Shown here piece after piece: positions 54,801 through 63,701 of a stretch of DNA of 64,000 bases. The translations under genes and the position numbers were made by a program. Below the pieces are notes generated by a model. The model did not search any database. It saw only the letters and a program-made list of their open reading frames with translations, and was not told the origin of the DNA. Location: contig JAFDYN010000005.1 of NCBI GenBank assembly GCA_018267385.1, positions 104,017 to 168,016 on the forward strand, written 5' to 3'. The DNA is from Bacteroidota bacterium (GTDB lineage Bacteria; Bacteroidota; Bacteroidia; Chitinophagales; LD1). Numbering within the stretch: position 1 is the first letter of the stretch; every line of letters begins with the position of its first letter.

Positions 54801-56964
54801 AATTGAAGTAATGCGTAAATGGATGAGGAGACCAGCCTGTATTAGGTGATATGTGTGTAGGAGGCATCACCTCCAGCAGGGTATTATTGAATGAACCTGA
54901 CAGTGCAGTCTGGCTGGTACAGCCCATACTGATAGAGAAGCTGTCATAGCCCGCAGCTGTATTGAGCTGGGTCACAAAAAACGAAAGGTCAGTGATGGCA
55001 CCTGACGATAGACCGCCGGCATTCATTTCCGCTGCAGTGACCAGATATTGAAACTTGGCCATTCTGTTGCTTGCATTGTAAGGAGAGGCAATGCTGGTGG
55101 TCAATAGTGTACTGGTGCCTACCGACCCTGCGGATGTTACTGCATTATCAGGAATGGTATCTACCACTGTACCGCAGTCCACGAGATTGGCTACCAGAAT
55201 GGTCGGGTTCAGATTCACCACATCTCCCGGGCATACCTGCTGTGCAGATGGCATGATAGATATACGCGGTGCTACGCCAGACAGGGTCACGTGCACAGTA
55301 TCATACAGTACGCAGCCATTGGATGCCGTGACCTGCACGATGAAGTTTGTCGTGTTTTGCAGCGGGCTGATCAGTGTGGTGGCACTGGTAGGAGACTGGA
55401 CTGCGCCTGTATTGAGCCACTGGTAGGTAAATGGTCCCAAGACTGCAGGTGCGGCACTGGCAGATATGGTAGTGGTGAGATACTTACACAGTGATGTATC
55501 TCCGGCAGTGCTGGTAGTGAAAACAGGTACCAGTACAGTGGCGGTATCCATACAGCTGGCAAAATGCCATACAAAGCTGTAAGTACCTCCTACCGAAAAG
55601 CCTGCGATAGAGGTAGTAGGGCTAGTAGGGTCAATGATCGTAGTAGTAGCAGGATTGCCTGGCAATGCAGTCCATGTACCTGTACCCACTGCAGCCATAG
55701 TAGCTGTACCGCCTACGCAGGTAGCCTGGTCAGGACCGGCGTCAGGACGGGAAGATACGATCACGGCAGCAGTGTCCGTACAGAGGGCCGAGCTCCATGC
55801 GAAGTAATAAGTACCCACGGGGCCAAAGCCCGATATGGTAGTAGTAGGTGAGGTCGGATTGTGAATCACAGTGCCGGCAGAAGGATTGCCCGGTACAGCC
55901 ACCCATGTGCCCGTGCCGGTAGCAGCCATGGTCACAGAGTCTACTGCAGATGGGCAGCTCAGGTACTGATCAGGGCCTGCTGACTGGGTGACAGAGATGG
56001 TCATGGTATCTGACACTACTACCGTACGCGCAGGGTCACACTGCAGGTACGTCACATCTACTACATACTGAGTAGTACCATTGGTAGGCGGGCAGAGTGT
56101 AGCTGTATCTGTGGTAGACAGTACAGTAGTGCTGCCCAGCTGGTGCCACGCTGTAGTGGTCACTGTGGCAGTATTGGCAGCAGGTGTGAACCTGTGTGCA
56201 GAGTTGGTGCAGGTCCATGATGTATTGTTGCGGCCAGGTACGGCATATCCCACTGTACCCGTGCTGTTTTGTATACCTTCTATGGCATTGCCATTATTCC
56301 AGCCTGAGCAAACGACCTTCTGTGCAATATAAGTTTCAATAATATTGGTGCCCTCATAGAGTACTATCTGACTGGTAGACGTGATACTGTTGCACTGAAA
56401 CTGCGGTATAGCTAGAAACGAGACGACAAAGACACGGCGCGGAGCCTGGCCCAGCGTGACATAATTGATAGCGCCACCAGCAGGAGGATAAATATCCTGA
56501 TATGGCCCCATTATACTATTGAATGGCAGATTCGTATTCGGTATCGGATTGGCGGTAGTGCCGGCACCATTCAGCGGCCATGGGCAGTACCCCCCGGCGT
56601 AGCTCATATTGAAGCTCACAATACCATTGGAGCCGATCACCATCTGATTGTAGTTATTGCCAAAGAAGCAGAAGGTGAATGGCATCGTGATGGCGCTGGA
56701 CCATACGTCATCAGAGTTGACCGGCACACTGGTAGATCCGGTAGTAGGCAGGGTGATAAATGGAATAGAATCTACCGTGTAGGCACTCGTATAGCCCGTC
56801 CGTACATGCGTAGAGCTGGCGTTGTAGCAGCTCACTCCGCCACATGGGATATTGATATTGTGTGATCCCGTAATAGTCACATTGGGCTGGCCCGGATAGG
56901 TTTGTGCCTGTATACCCAAAACACTCACGATCAGCAGGAGTGCTATAGACAATTTCTTCATCAT
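51829..56964 (-). CDS. Giant T9SS type B surface protein (1711 aa), paralogue of the upstream gene
   Basis: This 1711-aa protein has a signal peptide (MMKKLSIALLLIVSVLGIQA). It contains two copies of a ~180-residue NIDO-like domain: one near residues 65-255, another near 890-1090. Each has SFPFYCNNYTQVWLN/GxFxxN-type start, a vxY/LYE... strand and an AAPGRNN...GWRFTP end. Between and after them lie Ig/PKD-like beta domains with Cys pairs. The C-terminus is a type B sorting domain (NAFTPNGDGHNDRMYPV, YNRWGQTVYDNP, GWDGSFGG, SFQLFR). Large parts of residues ~560-1711 align by eye with the upstream 1743-aa protein. First M chosen; the second ATG is 3 nt later. Confidence 0.9.
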   Translation of the reverse strand: MMKKLSIALLLIVSVLGIQAQTYPGQPNVTITGSHNINIPCGGVSCYNASSTHVRTGYTSAYTVDSIPFITLPTTGSTSVPVNSDDVWSSAITMPFTFCFFGNNYNQMVIGSNGIVSFNMSYAGGYCPWPLNGAGTTANPIPNTNLPFNSIMGPYQDIYPPAGGAINYVTLGQAPRRVFVVSFLAIPQFQCNSITSTSQIVLYEGTNIIETYIAQKVVCSGWNNGNAIEGIQNSTGTVGYAVPGRNNTSWTCTNSAHRFTPAANTATVTTTAWHQLGSTTVLSTTDTATLCPPTNGTTQYVVDVTYLQCDPARTVVVSDTMTISVTQSAGPDQYLSCPSAVDSVTMAATGTGTWVAVPGNPSAGTVIHNPTSPTTTISGFGPVGTYYFAWSSALCTDTAAVIVSSRPDAGPDQATCVGGTATMAAVGTGTWTALPGNPATTTIIDPTSPTTSIAGFSVGGTYSFVWHFASCMDTATVLVPVFTTSTAGDTSLCKYLTTTISASAAPAVLGPFTYQWLNTGAVQSPTSATTLISPLQNTTNFIVQVTASNGCVLYDTVHVTLSGVAPRISIMPSAQQVCPGDVVNLNPTILVANLVDCGTVVDTIPDNAVTSAGSVGTSTLLTTSIASPYNASNRMAKFQYLVTAAEMNAGGLSSGAITDLSFFVTQLNTAAGYDSFSISMGCTSQTALSGSFNNTLLEVMPPTHISPNTGWSPHPFTHYFNWDGVSNLIIQVCYSLGASATSDVVAYNTTATNTVAYSVSNGLGNGCNITATPTFTNTRPNMRFGISAPPVLHYHWSPPTGDCDTCASVSVTVTQDSTYHLTVDDNGCVNDSFGTVTINPYLATHMNPRDTSLCNGADTVQLHVTLANPPSSVCLPDYAVTSVPYATIAGLATNVPTSSFIGSGGFASTDDGTAGPYNLNFSFPFYCNNYTQVWLNTNGWISLANPYPATTGTLQYVAQTFPPTAAFRNPLHEIALAVGDYGVTSASQVSYFLTGTAPNRIFVVKYNALPRLSNSAQTLTGEVHLYESTGVIEIMLQSCSYSGTSHTTGIKDDTNVGVAAPGRNNQQYTISTPEGWRFTPHNGPSAFIQNVLWTPNGGTLNNDTIVNPLAHPSSTTTYVADVNIAINQFTTPEVCHVRDSAIVRVGHFPYTLTATPSIACVGSSSQLSFTSPDSVVSYSWTPGPPALSSATISNPVATVYDTTVFYVTATDTSRCSVRDSVTVLTYPVLHPSLGRDTTICYTDSVVLGLPGSYSSYQWFTPGVAAPVATTPTLTALPTSAYVLRLQDATTGCFFYTDTLQVDSFAHPELLVVASGPLAFCTGGNVVLQSDPLFPSPFWSNGSSQQAIPVTTGGNYSYTAIDGHNCVRHSDTAQVVVSNPPAIVYQQFKPVICTNETDTIIVTTVPGAMNVTWSLGGSVVATGDTLVTSTPGNYQVTASIGCPTDSFFSLTVSPSPVIDTLHDAAVCSCNPAYVITANATSALTPISYQWSNGSMADTAIVNVLGASSYTLTVTDAGGCTATASVNVNINCFEVHATAPQDTVLRGFSFGLIDSPAHTGPISYMWTPADSLSDPYAATTKGIAYGSQSMDTFYLTAYDSTTGCSSTSSVVIYVVDRGGIAMANAFTPNGDGHNDRMYPVVLNGTTVTQFRVYNRWGQTVYDNPMAPGWDGSFGGKAQASDTYTYFVTTQAPDPTDPAKTIQKSIEGSFQLFR

Positions 56965-57079
56965 CTTGATTTTGTTATAAATAAGGTCGAGAGATACTGG
57001 CAGTCAGGGTTATTCGCTTTTCACCTCTCTAATACTCAATTGTTTGTCTTTTAAATTTGTAATGATACAATATTTAGTC

Positions 57080-60000
57080 TTATCTGAAAAGCTGGAAGTT
57101 GCCTTCTACTGAGCTTTGCTTTGTCTTTGATGGGTCTGCAGGATCCGGTGTCTCTACCGTCACGAAATAAGTGTAAGTGTCTGACGGTTGAGCATTGCCC
57201 TGAAAGCCGCCATCCCACCCCGGCGCCACCGGATTATCATATACCAGCTGGCCCCATCTGCTGTATATCCTGAAGGCGACCACCTTGGTAGAGGAGCCCG
57301 GTCCGTTCAGCACAGGGTAGAAGTGATCATTTTTGCCATCACCGTTTGGTGTGAAGGCAGTCGGCATACGGTAGAGTCCTTGCTCAATGACCACAAATGT
57401 GATGAACTTGGTGTTTGTACAGCCATTATCATCCGTTACAGTCACATAAAACGTGTCCACACCGGAGTGCTGCACGGTGACTGCAGTATTCGCTTCTGTA
57501 GGCGATATGACATTAGCTGCCGGGGTCCAGTTATAGCTATTCAGCACGACACCCGCGTTTGGCGTCACAAAGAGCCTGTTGGTATCCGTAGGGAACACTG
57601 TATCCCGCTGTGCACTCAGGGTGATCTGAGGACAGGTGAGCGTAGCAGTGATAGAGGTAGAGGCTGTACAGTTATTCACATCTGTCACTACCACGGTATA
57701 GGTACCTGAGCTATCTATGGCATAAGTAGCACTCTGAGAGCCGTCTGCAGTCCACGTATAGGTATCTGCAGATGAGGCAGGAGTAGCGCTGGCTGTGACA
57801 GGTATAGGGCTGCAGCCGCAGGCATTGATAGGTCCTGTAGAGTCGAGCTGTACCACAGGAGACGGCGCGCTGGTCAAAACAAACTGGGAGTCAGTAGGAC
57901 AGCCCGCGCTGGCTATCACATCATATGTACCGGGGCCGGTAGCGATATACGTATTGCCGGAGGCTACCTGTGTGCCGCTCTGCGTCCATACCACCGGATA
58001 TCCCGGCGGACTGGTCGTGACAGATATAGTATCTACATCATTGGAGCAGATTGGATTTTTGTATGGAGCGAAAATGATAGCCGGCGGATCAGATACCAAT
58101 ACAAAAGCAGTATCAGAATAAAGATGGCAGCCATTCACATCAAGCGCGGTATAAGAGTAGCTACCTGTAGTGGTCACAGGTACAGCACTGGAGCTGCCAC
58201 CTGCCGGTGTCCACTGATAGCTGCTGTACCCCTGCTGGGTCTCGAGTACTACGTTGCCACCGGTACAGAATGAATCCGGCCCGCTGGAGGTGACTGTCAG
58301 GCGCGGATGCGCAAATGAATCCACGAGTGCAGTATCAGAGTAGTAATAGCAGGTAGATCCCGCTGCGAGCACACGCACGAGGTAGTAGCCGCGCGGATGC
58401 CCGATCTGCGTAGCACCTGTGCCCAGCGTGTCACGATCCGATGTAGATGCAGTGTCGAGTACAAACCACTGATAGTTGCTAAATGAGCCCGATACTGATA
58501 GCTGCACGGAGTCTGTATAGCATATCACGGCAGAGGAGCTCACATGTACCCTCGGCGTAGGTACCACATTCACCGTGACGGAGTCCAGGCCACGGCAGCC
58601 ATTGATATCTATAGCCGTCACAAAGAATTTCGTAGTATCATATACCTGGGCCAGAGGACTGGCAGAAGTAGGATTATCCACCATATTGGCAGGAGTCCAC
58701 TGATAGCTGCTGATGCTTTGACCTGTTATGAAATTAAGGCGCGACGTATCTCCCGGGCATATGGTGAGCGGAGAGGCCAAGGTGCTGTGCGAGAAGGAGG
58801 ATATATCTATACGTACGCTGTCTCTCACGTGACAGCTGGTAGGATGGGTAAACTGATTGATGGTCAGGTCCTCATCTACGTAGTAGGTTTGAGAAGCATT
58901 TGGCCATGAGAGCGGGTTGTGTATCGTGTCATTGCTGAGAAATACGTTTGGAGTCCACTGTGTATGACCGAGTGCTACGGTGGAGCCGTTCACCGGTGTG
59001 AAGCGCCAGCCCTCCGAAGATGAAATAGTATAAGTTGAATTATTGCGGCCCGGAGCTGCTATACCTATACCGGTACTGTCCTTGAGGCCGGTAGTATGAT
59101 TGCCGGAGTAGGTACTGGACAGCAGCATGATGTCTATCACACCGCTCGTCTCATGCAGGTGTATCTCACCGCTGGTCTGGCCTGTGCCACTCAGGCTAGG
59201 CAGGTTATTATACTTTATCACCATCACACGGTTAGGAGCCGTGCCGCTGAGGAAGTAGCTGACATTGCCATTATTCACCTCATAGTCCCCTACCATGAGC
59301 GCTATCTCATGCATAGGATATTGGAAGGCGGATGTCGGCGGGAATGTCTGTGCTACATACTGGAGGCTACCCGTACCATTGGGATATGGATTGACAAAGC
59401 TCATCCAGCCATTACTATTGATGTAGAAGCGATTATAGCTCTGGCAATAGAATGGGAAGCTGAATGGAATATTAAATGGACCTGCGGTACCATCATCTGT
59501 ATTATTAAATCCAAACGCATCTATGAAAGAAGATGCCGGTACTGCAGTACCGAGACCTGCAATAGCAGCATAAGGTATCGACTGTACTACATAGTTCTGC
59601 AGGCATACGGCAGGTGGCGCGTTGGTCAGCAGCACATCCAGCTGCACGGTGTCGATACCACAGAGAGTAGTATCCGGTATAGCATGGATACCGATATTCC
59701 TATTCACAGTCACTGTGATGCTGGTATCATTTACACAGCTATTATTATGTACGGTCAGCTGATAGGTACCGTCCGTATTGACTACTACTGCGGTCTCAGC
59801 GCAGGTGTCACAGACCAGCGTGGCAGGCGCCCACTGGTACGTCAGGACATCAGGCACAGACATACCTATACGTATGTTAGGACGGGTATTGAGTATCGTA
59901 GGGAAACTATTCAGATCACAGCCCTGCAGGCCACTGCCATAATCTTCATCATAAATAGTAGATCCGCGATAGCTGGTAGTACTTGTAGCCACATAGTCGC

Positions 60001-62311
60001 TATTATTAAAGGCTGTACTGGCCCGTGTGTAGCAGATCTGGATCACGATATTGGAGAAGCCGTCCCAATTGAAGAAGTGCTGGGTAAACGGATGCGGGCT
60101 CCAGCCTGTATTGGGAGAGAAAGAGGTAGGGAATGTCACCTCCTGCAGGCCGGATACAAAACTGGTAAGTGAATCCTCTGAGGTACAGCCCATACTCACG
60201 CGCAGGCTATCATACGGTACTGTGCTGGACAGTTGAGACACAAAGAAAGATATATCGGTGATGGTACCCGATGTCAGGCCCGCCGCATTCATTTCCGATG
60301 CGCGGATCAGGTACTGCACACGAGCTGCCGGGTAGAATCCATTATACGGGGTACCGTTAGTCGTAGATGTATTGTCATTGCCTACAGTGCGCAGATCCAG
60401 GTACGAGTTGTTCCAGAGTGTATCTACCAGGCCGCACTCTACCACGTTTTCTGCAAATCCCTGTCCGGTCAGTGTCACGGTATCACCCGGGCATACATTA
60501 TTATTGGATGGAGTGATCGTGATGCGCGGCGCAGAGCCTTCTATACTCACGGGCACACTGTCACTTATCACACAGCCTCCTACAGCAGTGACCCGCACAC
60601 GGTACCAGCCACTATTGCGCAGTGGTGTGATGGCAGTAGTCGCAGCGGTCGGGCTTTGCACCAGATTTGCCGGTGTCCACTGGTAGGTATAGGGGCCTAC
60701 ACCGGATGGCGTGGCCGTAGCTGTCAAAGTCGTACTCGTGTATTTGCATATAGACGAGTCTGCAGCTGTGACGGATAGATTAAATTTCGGCACATTTCGC
60801 ACCATTACGGTATCATAGTTTTTGCACCCGCCTATCAGGTCGCCATGCACCACATATCCTACGGTCGAATTTGGCACAGGTGGTGCCACCGTGATGATAG
60901 AGCTATCACCATTATATCCTACCACACCGATAGGTACTCCGCCGGTAGCGCTGTCTGTCCACTGGTAGTGGGTGGCTCCATGCGCCTGTATGGTCACGGG
61001 TTGCCCGCCATTGCAGTATACCAGGTTAGGCCCGGCATATAACCCTTTCAGCACTGATATCGTAAAGGCATATACCTGTTTGCCCGGTTTAGGACAGTTA
61101 GTATCAGACACGGTGAGATAGAGGTAGTGGAAGCCGCTGTCCGCATTCACAGGGGTCCAGGTCACGATAAGCGTAGACGTATCATGTATGCCACCGGTAT
61201 GTGTCAAAGTATATGTGGATCCTGGCAGCACCTGGCTGAAAGCTCCCGAATCACGCACAAATGAGTTGACAGCATCGCTCGTAGCGCGAAGGGTAAACTG
61301 CAGCTGCGATCCCGGGCAGACGCCTACATTGGTGCTATCATAGATCACGCCTCCTGTCACGTGTGCGGTATCAAACTTATTGAGCAGATATGGCGGAGGC
61401 GTGGTAGCTGTAGCACAGTTTACCACTACTACTTGTATATCACGCATCGTAGAGCTGACCAGTACTCCATTATTATAGGCATCTACCCGCACCGCCAGTA
61501 CAAAGTTGCCTGTCTGGCTAGGGGTAAAGTTGATATTGCCCGTATGTGTATCAAAAGTAAAACTCGAAGCATAATGGGTAGGCGCTCCGAAAGGATTGGA
61601 GGCACTACAGCCTGTCTGAAAAGGTATAGGGGCACCTCCGGTGGTACGCGGGTTGATGAGCGTATATACCAGTGAGTCACCGCTCAGGTCTATAGCACCC
61701 TGAGAGAAGTTTGCATTCTGGTTTACACAAAATACATTGACAGGATAAGCTGCAAACTCCGGATTACTCTGACAAGTACCTCTGACAGGAGTAGTCACTG
61801 AGGCTACTATATCGAGGTCATAGCCACTGGCACCTACCAGATTTGTCACAGCTGCATTGCGAGCTGACTGATCTATCTCTGCAGTCACTGTGCAACCTGC
61901 AGGTATGGTAAACGGGTCTGATATATAATTGACAAACATGGTGCCATCAGGTGTACCGGCAGGGATAACACCCGACCCGCTGGCATAGTAGCTGCAGGTG
62001 GTCCGCACACCCGGACAATATAGCGGCAGTGTATCAGGAGCTGTAGATAATATAGAAGAAGCCGTGAGTGTAGTAGGCACACCGCCACAGGTACTCGTGA
62101 GTGAGAAATCTATGAGTGATGGATCATATGGAGTAGAAGAGCCGGACTCACAGGAATAGTAGCAGGTAAAGATCAGCTGGTACTGTCCATTGCCGATACA
62201 ATGAAAGAAGATGTCCCCCCCCTTAAAGTGAGAAGCGCGCGCTTGATGCGAGGAAAGCATCATTCCGGCAAAAAGGACAACTACCGATAAAATCTTTGTA
62301 AAATTCTTCAT
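57080..62311 (-). CDS. Giant T9SS type B surface protein (about 1743 aa), first gene of the operon
   Basis: From the ATG at 62311 (MKNFTKILSVVV) the product is 1743 aa; an upstream in-frame start adds 14 non-signal residues. After a signal peptide ending in RAS, the N-terminus has the HFKGGDIFFHCIGNGQYQL motif that begins many CHU_C gliding-type proteins. Beta-sandwich domains with Cys pairs follow, then one NIDO-like domain (about 890-1090, with SFPFYCQSYNRFYINSNGW and APGRNNSTYTISS). It ends in a type B sorting domain (TAFTPNGDGKNDHFYPV, YSRWGQLVYDNP, GWDGGFQG, NFQLFR). Its C-terminal two-thirds resemble the next gene. Promoter -7 at 62342. Confidence 0.9.
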   Translation of the reverse strand: MKNFTKILSVVVLFAGMMLSSHQARASHFKGGDIFFHCIGNGQYQLIFTCYYSCESGSSTPYDPSLIDFSLTSTCGGVPTTLTASSILSTAPDTLPLYCPGVRTTCSYYASGSGVIPAGTPDGTMFVNYISDPFTIPAGCTVTAEIDQSARNAAVTNLVGASGYDLDIVASVTTPVRGTCQSNPEFAAYPVNVFCVNQNANFSQGAIDLSGDSLVYTLINPRTTGGAPIPFQTGCSASNPFGAPTHYASSFTFDTHTGNINFTPSQTGNFVLAVRVDAYNNGVLVSSTMRDIQVVVVNCATATTPPPYLLNKFDTAHVTGGVIYDSTNVGVCPGSQLQFTLRATSDAVNSFVRDSGAFSQVLPGSTYTLTHTGGIHDTSTLIVTWTPVNADSGFHYLYLTVSDTNCPKPGKQVYAFTISVLKGLYAGPNLVYCNGGQPVTIQAHGATHYQWTDSATGGVPIGVVGYNGDSSIITVAPPVPNSTVGYVVHGDLIGGCKNYDTVMVRNVPKFNLSVTAADSSICKYTSTTLTATATPSGVGPYTYQWTPANLVQSPTAATTAITPLRNSGWYRVRVTAVGGCVISDSVPVSIEGSAPRITITPSNNNVCPGDTVTLTGQGFAENVVECGLVDTLWNNSYLDLRTVGNDNTSTTNGTPYNGFYPAARVQYLIRASEMNAAGLTSGTITDISFFVSQLSSTVPYDSLRVSMGCTSEDSLTSFVSGLQEVTFPTSFSPNTGWSPHPFTQHFFNWDGFSNIVIQICYTRASTAFNNSDYVATSTTSYRGSTIYDEDYGSGLQGCDLNSFPTILNTRPNIRIGMSVPDVLTYQWAPATLVCDTCAETAVVVNTDGTYQLTVHNNSCVNDTSITVTVNRNIGIHAIPDTTLCGIDTVQLDVLLTNAPPAVCLQNYVVQSIPYAAIAGLGTAVPASSFIDAFGFNNTDDGTAGPFNIPFSFPFYCQSYNRFYINSNGWMSFVNPYPNGTGSLQYVAQTFPPTSAFQYPMHEIALMVGDYEVNNGNVSYFLSGTAPNRVMVIKYNNLPSLSGTGQTSGEIHLHETSGVIDIMLLSSTYSGNHTTGLKDSTGIGIAAPGRNNSTYTISSSEGWRFTPVNGSTVALGHTQWTPNVFLSNDTIHNPLSWPNASQTYYVDEDLTINQFTHPTSCHVRDSVRIDISSFSHSTLASPLTICPGDTSRLNFITGQSISSYQWTPANMVDNPTSASPLAQVYDTTKFFVTAIDINGCRGLDSVTVNVVPTPRVHVSSSAVICYTDSVQLSVSGSFSNYQWFVLDTASTSDRDTLGTGATQIGHPRGYYLVRVLAAGSTCYYYSDTALVDSFAHPRLTVTSSGPDSFCTGGNVVLETQQGYSSYQWTPAGGSSSAVPVTTTGSYSYTALDVNGCHLYSDTAFVLVSDPPAIIFAPYKNPICSNDVDTISVTTSPPGYPVVWTQSGTQVASGNTYIATGPGTYDVIASAGCPTDSQFVLTSAPSPVVQLDSTGPINACGCSPIPVTASATPASSADTYTWTADGSQSATYAIDSSGTYTVVVTDVNNCTASTSITATLTCPQITLSAQRDTVFPTDTNRLFVTPNAGVVLNSYNWTPAANVISPTEANTAVTVQHSGVDTFYVTVTDDNGCTNTKFITFVVIEQGLYRMPTAFTPNGDGKNDHFYPVLNGPGSSTKVVAFRIYSRWGQLVYDNPVAPGWDGGFQGNAQPSDTYTYFVTVETPDPADPSKTKQSSVEGNFQLFR

Positions 62312-62341
62312 ATAAGCAACAAAGTTTTTTAAGAATCCTGA

Positions 62342-62349
62342 CAAAATTA
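62342..62349 (-). promoter_or_regulatory. -7 element for the giant-adhesin operon
   Basis: TAATTTTG on the minus strand matches TAnnTTTG fully, 30 nt before the start codon. No -33 at the usual distance. Confidence 0.5.
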
Positions 62350-62489
62350 GCAATTATTTCAACTCGGGTACTTGTTAAGACAACAATTGACCGTAATAAA
62401 AATAACTGTGACCTATACATTATCCGCATGATATGCCCGATCACACGTTTCCCTTCGTATAAGACTGTATTATGATATAAGTGGTTGCG

Positions 62490-62520
62490 TTTGTTTTTTC
62501 TTTTAAAGTCCTTATACTTG
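62490..62520 (+). promoter_or_regulatory. Promoter of the EGF-like lipoprotein gene
   Basis: TTTG (62490-62493), 19 nt, TATACTTG (62513-62520, one mismatch from TAnnTTTG), followed by a 34-nt gap to the ATG. Confidence 0.6.
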
Positions 62521-62554
62521 CCGCATATTTGATTAACCAAAATAAAACTACACG

Positions 62555-63013
62555 ATGAAAAAAATTGCAAGCTTTCTGATGGCAGGCGCACTGGTAGCCG
62601 CTCTCATGACAACTTCTTCTTGCTCTAAGACTTGTGACGCAGGTTACGAAGGTTCTGATTGCAAAACTGAGATGAGGACTAAATTTATCAACGAGCCTAA
62701 TGGCTGGTCTGCTGATGAAACAGGTACAAGGTCTGGTCACTCCAATGCATTCACTGTACATATACAGACCTCCTCTACTGCCGTAGACAAAATTCGTATC
62801 ACGAACTTCTGGAATAGCTTTGTAGGTGATGTAAACGCTACAATGACGAACTCAAACACTTTCACTATCCCTAGCCAGACTCCGGACAATGATGAGTATA
62901 CTGTAGTAAGTGGTACAGGTACTATCAATAACGGTGTAGTAAGCGTAACATACTCTGTAAGCGATACATCTGGCCATACTGATGCTGTGACAGGTACATG
63001 GACTAAGAAATAA
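62555..63013 (+). CDS. Small lipoprotein with EGF-like Cys motif
   Basis: This 152-aa protein has a lipoprotein signal (MKKIASFLMAGALVAALMTT, lipid Cys23). Right after it comes CSKTCDAGYEGSDCKTE, an EGF-like Cys pattern of three visible Cys. A C-terminal beta-sandwich-like domain follows (about 45-152, FTVHIQTSST, VTYSVSDTSGH, TGTWTKK). Similar small EGF-tipped lipoproteins occur in many Bacteroidota and are of unknown role; the domain could bind a protein partner on the cell surface. It has a good promoter and its own terminator. Confidence 0.82.
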   Translation: MKKIASFLMAGALVAALMTTSSCSKTCDAGYEGSDCKTEMRTKFINEPNGWSADETGTRSGHSNAFTVHIQTSSTAVDKIRITNFWNSFVGDVNATMTNSNTFTIPSQTPDNDEYTVVSGTGTINNGVVSVTYSVSDTSGHTDAVTGTWTKK

Positions 63014-63033
63014 TTCCTCTCTCAGGAACAATA

Positions 63034-63066
63034 TTAAAAGCCCTCATGCAAATGAGGGCTTTTTTA
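63034..63066 (+). terminator. Terminator of the EGF-like lipoprotein gene
   Basis: A perfect 12-bp stem AAAAGCCCTCAT / ATGAGGGCTTTT with GCAA loop, then T residues. Confidence 0.88.
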
Positions 63067-63165
63067 TTTCGCCAGCCTCCACTGTGCGTTTGGTATGAAT
63101 TACATTAAACACTCTTTATTGACCATGACATCAAAGGGCCGGCTGACATCACAAGTAGCGCAAAA

Positions 63166-63193
63166 AAATACCCCCGCCGGGTAGCGAGGGTAT
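63166..63193 (-). terminator. Terminator of the minus-strand lipoprotein gene
   Basis: ATACCC (63168-63173) / GGGTAT (63188-63193) with partly paired interior; on the minus strand a run of seven T residues follows. Confidence 0.6.
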
Positions 63194-63219
63194 CTGATAA
63201 GGCCTGAAGTGGTCAGCAC

Positions 63220-63663
63220 TTAGTTGCCACCATTCATTTTTGATTTCTTCTTGTCAGAGTTGACATTTGTATTAGGATTGCCACTCATCTTATCCTTCTT
63301 GGTCTCGGCGTTGGTATTGCTATTTGCGTTACCATTCATTTTGTCCTTTTTGGGATCTACAGGGGCAGGAGCAGCCTTAGGTTCATCCTTCTTGGCTGGA
63401 GTAGTGGCGTGATGCGTAGCAGCATGTCCACCAGCCTTAGGCGCTGGCTCGTTTTTCAGTTTTTCTTCTGCAGCCATGGCTACCTTATCTTCGCATACCT
63501 TGGTCAGAGAGTCATCCAGTGTTTTTACTTTATCCTGGACCATCTGGTCTATGGCTGCATTATCCGCATCTTGAGCTTGTTTGTTGGCTGCATCATTATT
63601 GCACGCAGTCAGTGCCAGGCCTATAGCCGCTACAGAGCAGAGTTTTATGAGTGTCTTTTTCAT
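63220..63663 (-). CDS. Small Lys/Asn-rich lipoprotein with KxKMxGN repeats
   Basis: This 147-aa protein has a lipoprotein signal (MKKTLIKLCSVAAIGLALTA, Cys21). A helical region with acidic and Lys residues follows (about 30-75, QAQDADNAAIDQMVQDKVKTL), then a His/Ala/Pro-rich linker, and a C-terminal tail with three copies of a KKDKMNGN-type motif separated by Asn/Thr-rich spacers. Probably attached to the inner face of the outer membrane; unknown function. It lies 38 bp downstream of another lipoprotein gene and may share its transcript. Confidence 0.75.
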   Translation of the reverse strand: MKKTLIKLCSVAAIGLALTACNNDAANKQAQDADNAAIDQMVQDKVKTLDDSLTKVCEDKVAMAAEEKLKNEPAPKAGGHAATHHATTPAKKDEPKAAPAPVDPKKDKMNGNANSNTNAETKKDKMSGNPNTNVNSDKKKSKMNGGN

Positions 63664-63701
63664 TTTATATACTTGGTTTATTCGGTTTTAAAAAATTGAG
63701 A

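Noticed and set aside
59096..60172. 358-aa plus-strand frame opposite the 1743-aa adhesin
   Set aside because: Shadow of a repeated coding gene, rich in His, Ile and Tyr with no recognisable domain.
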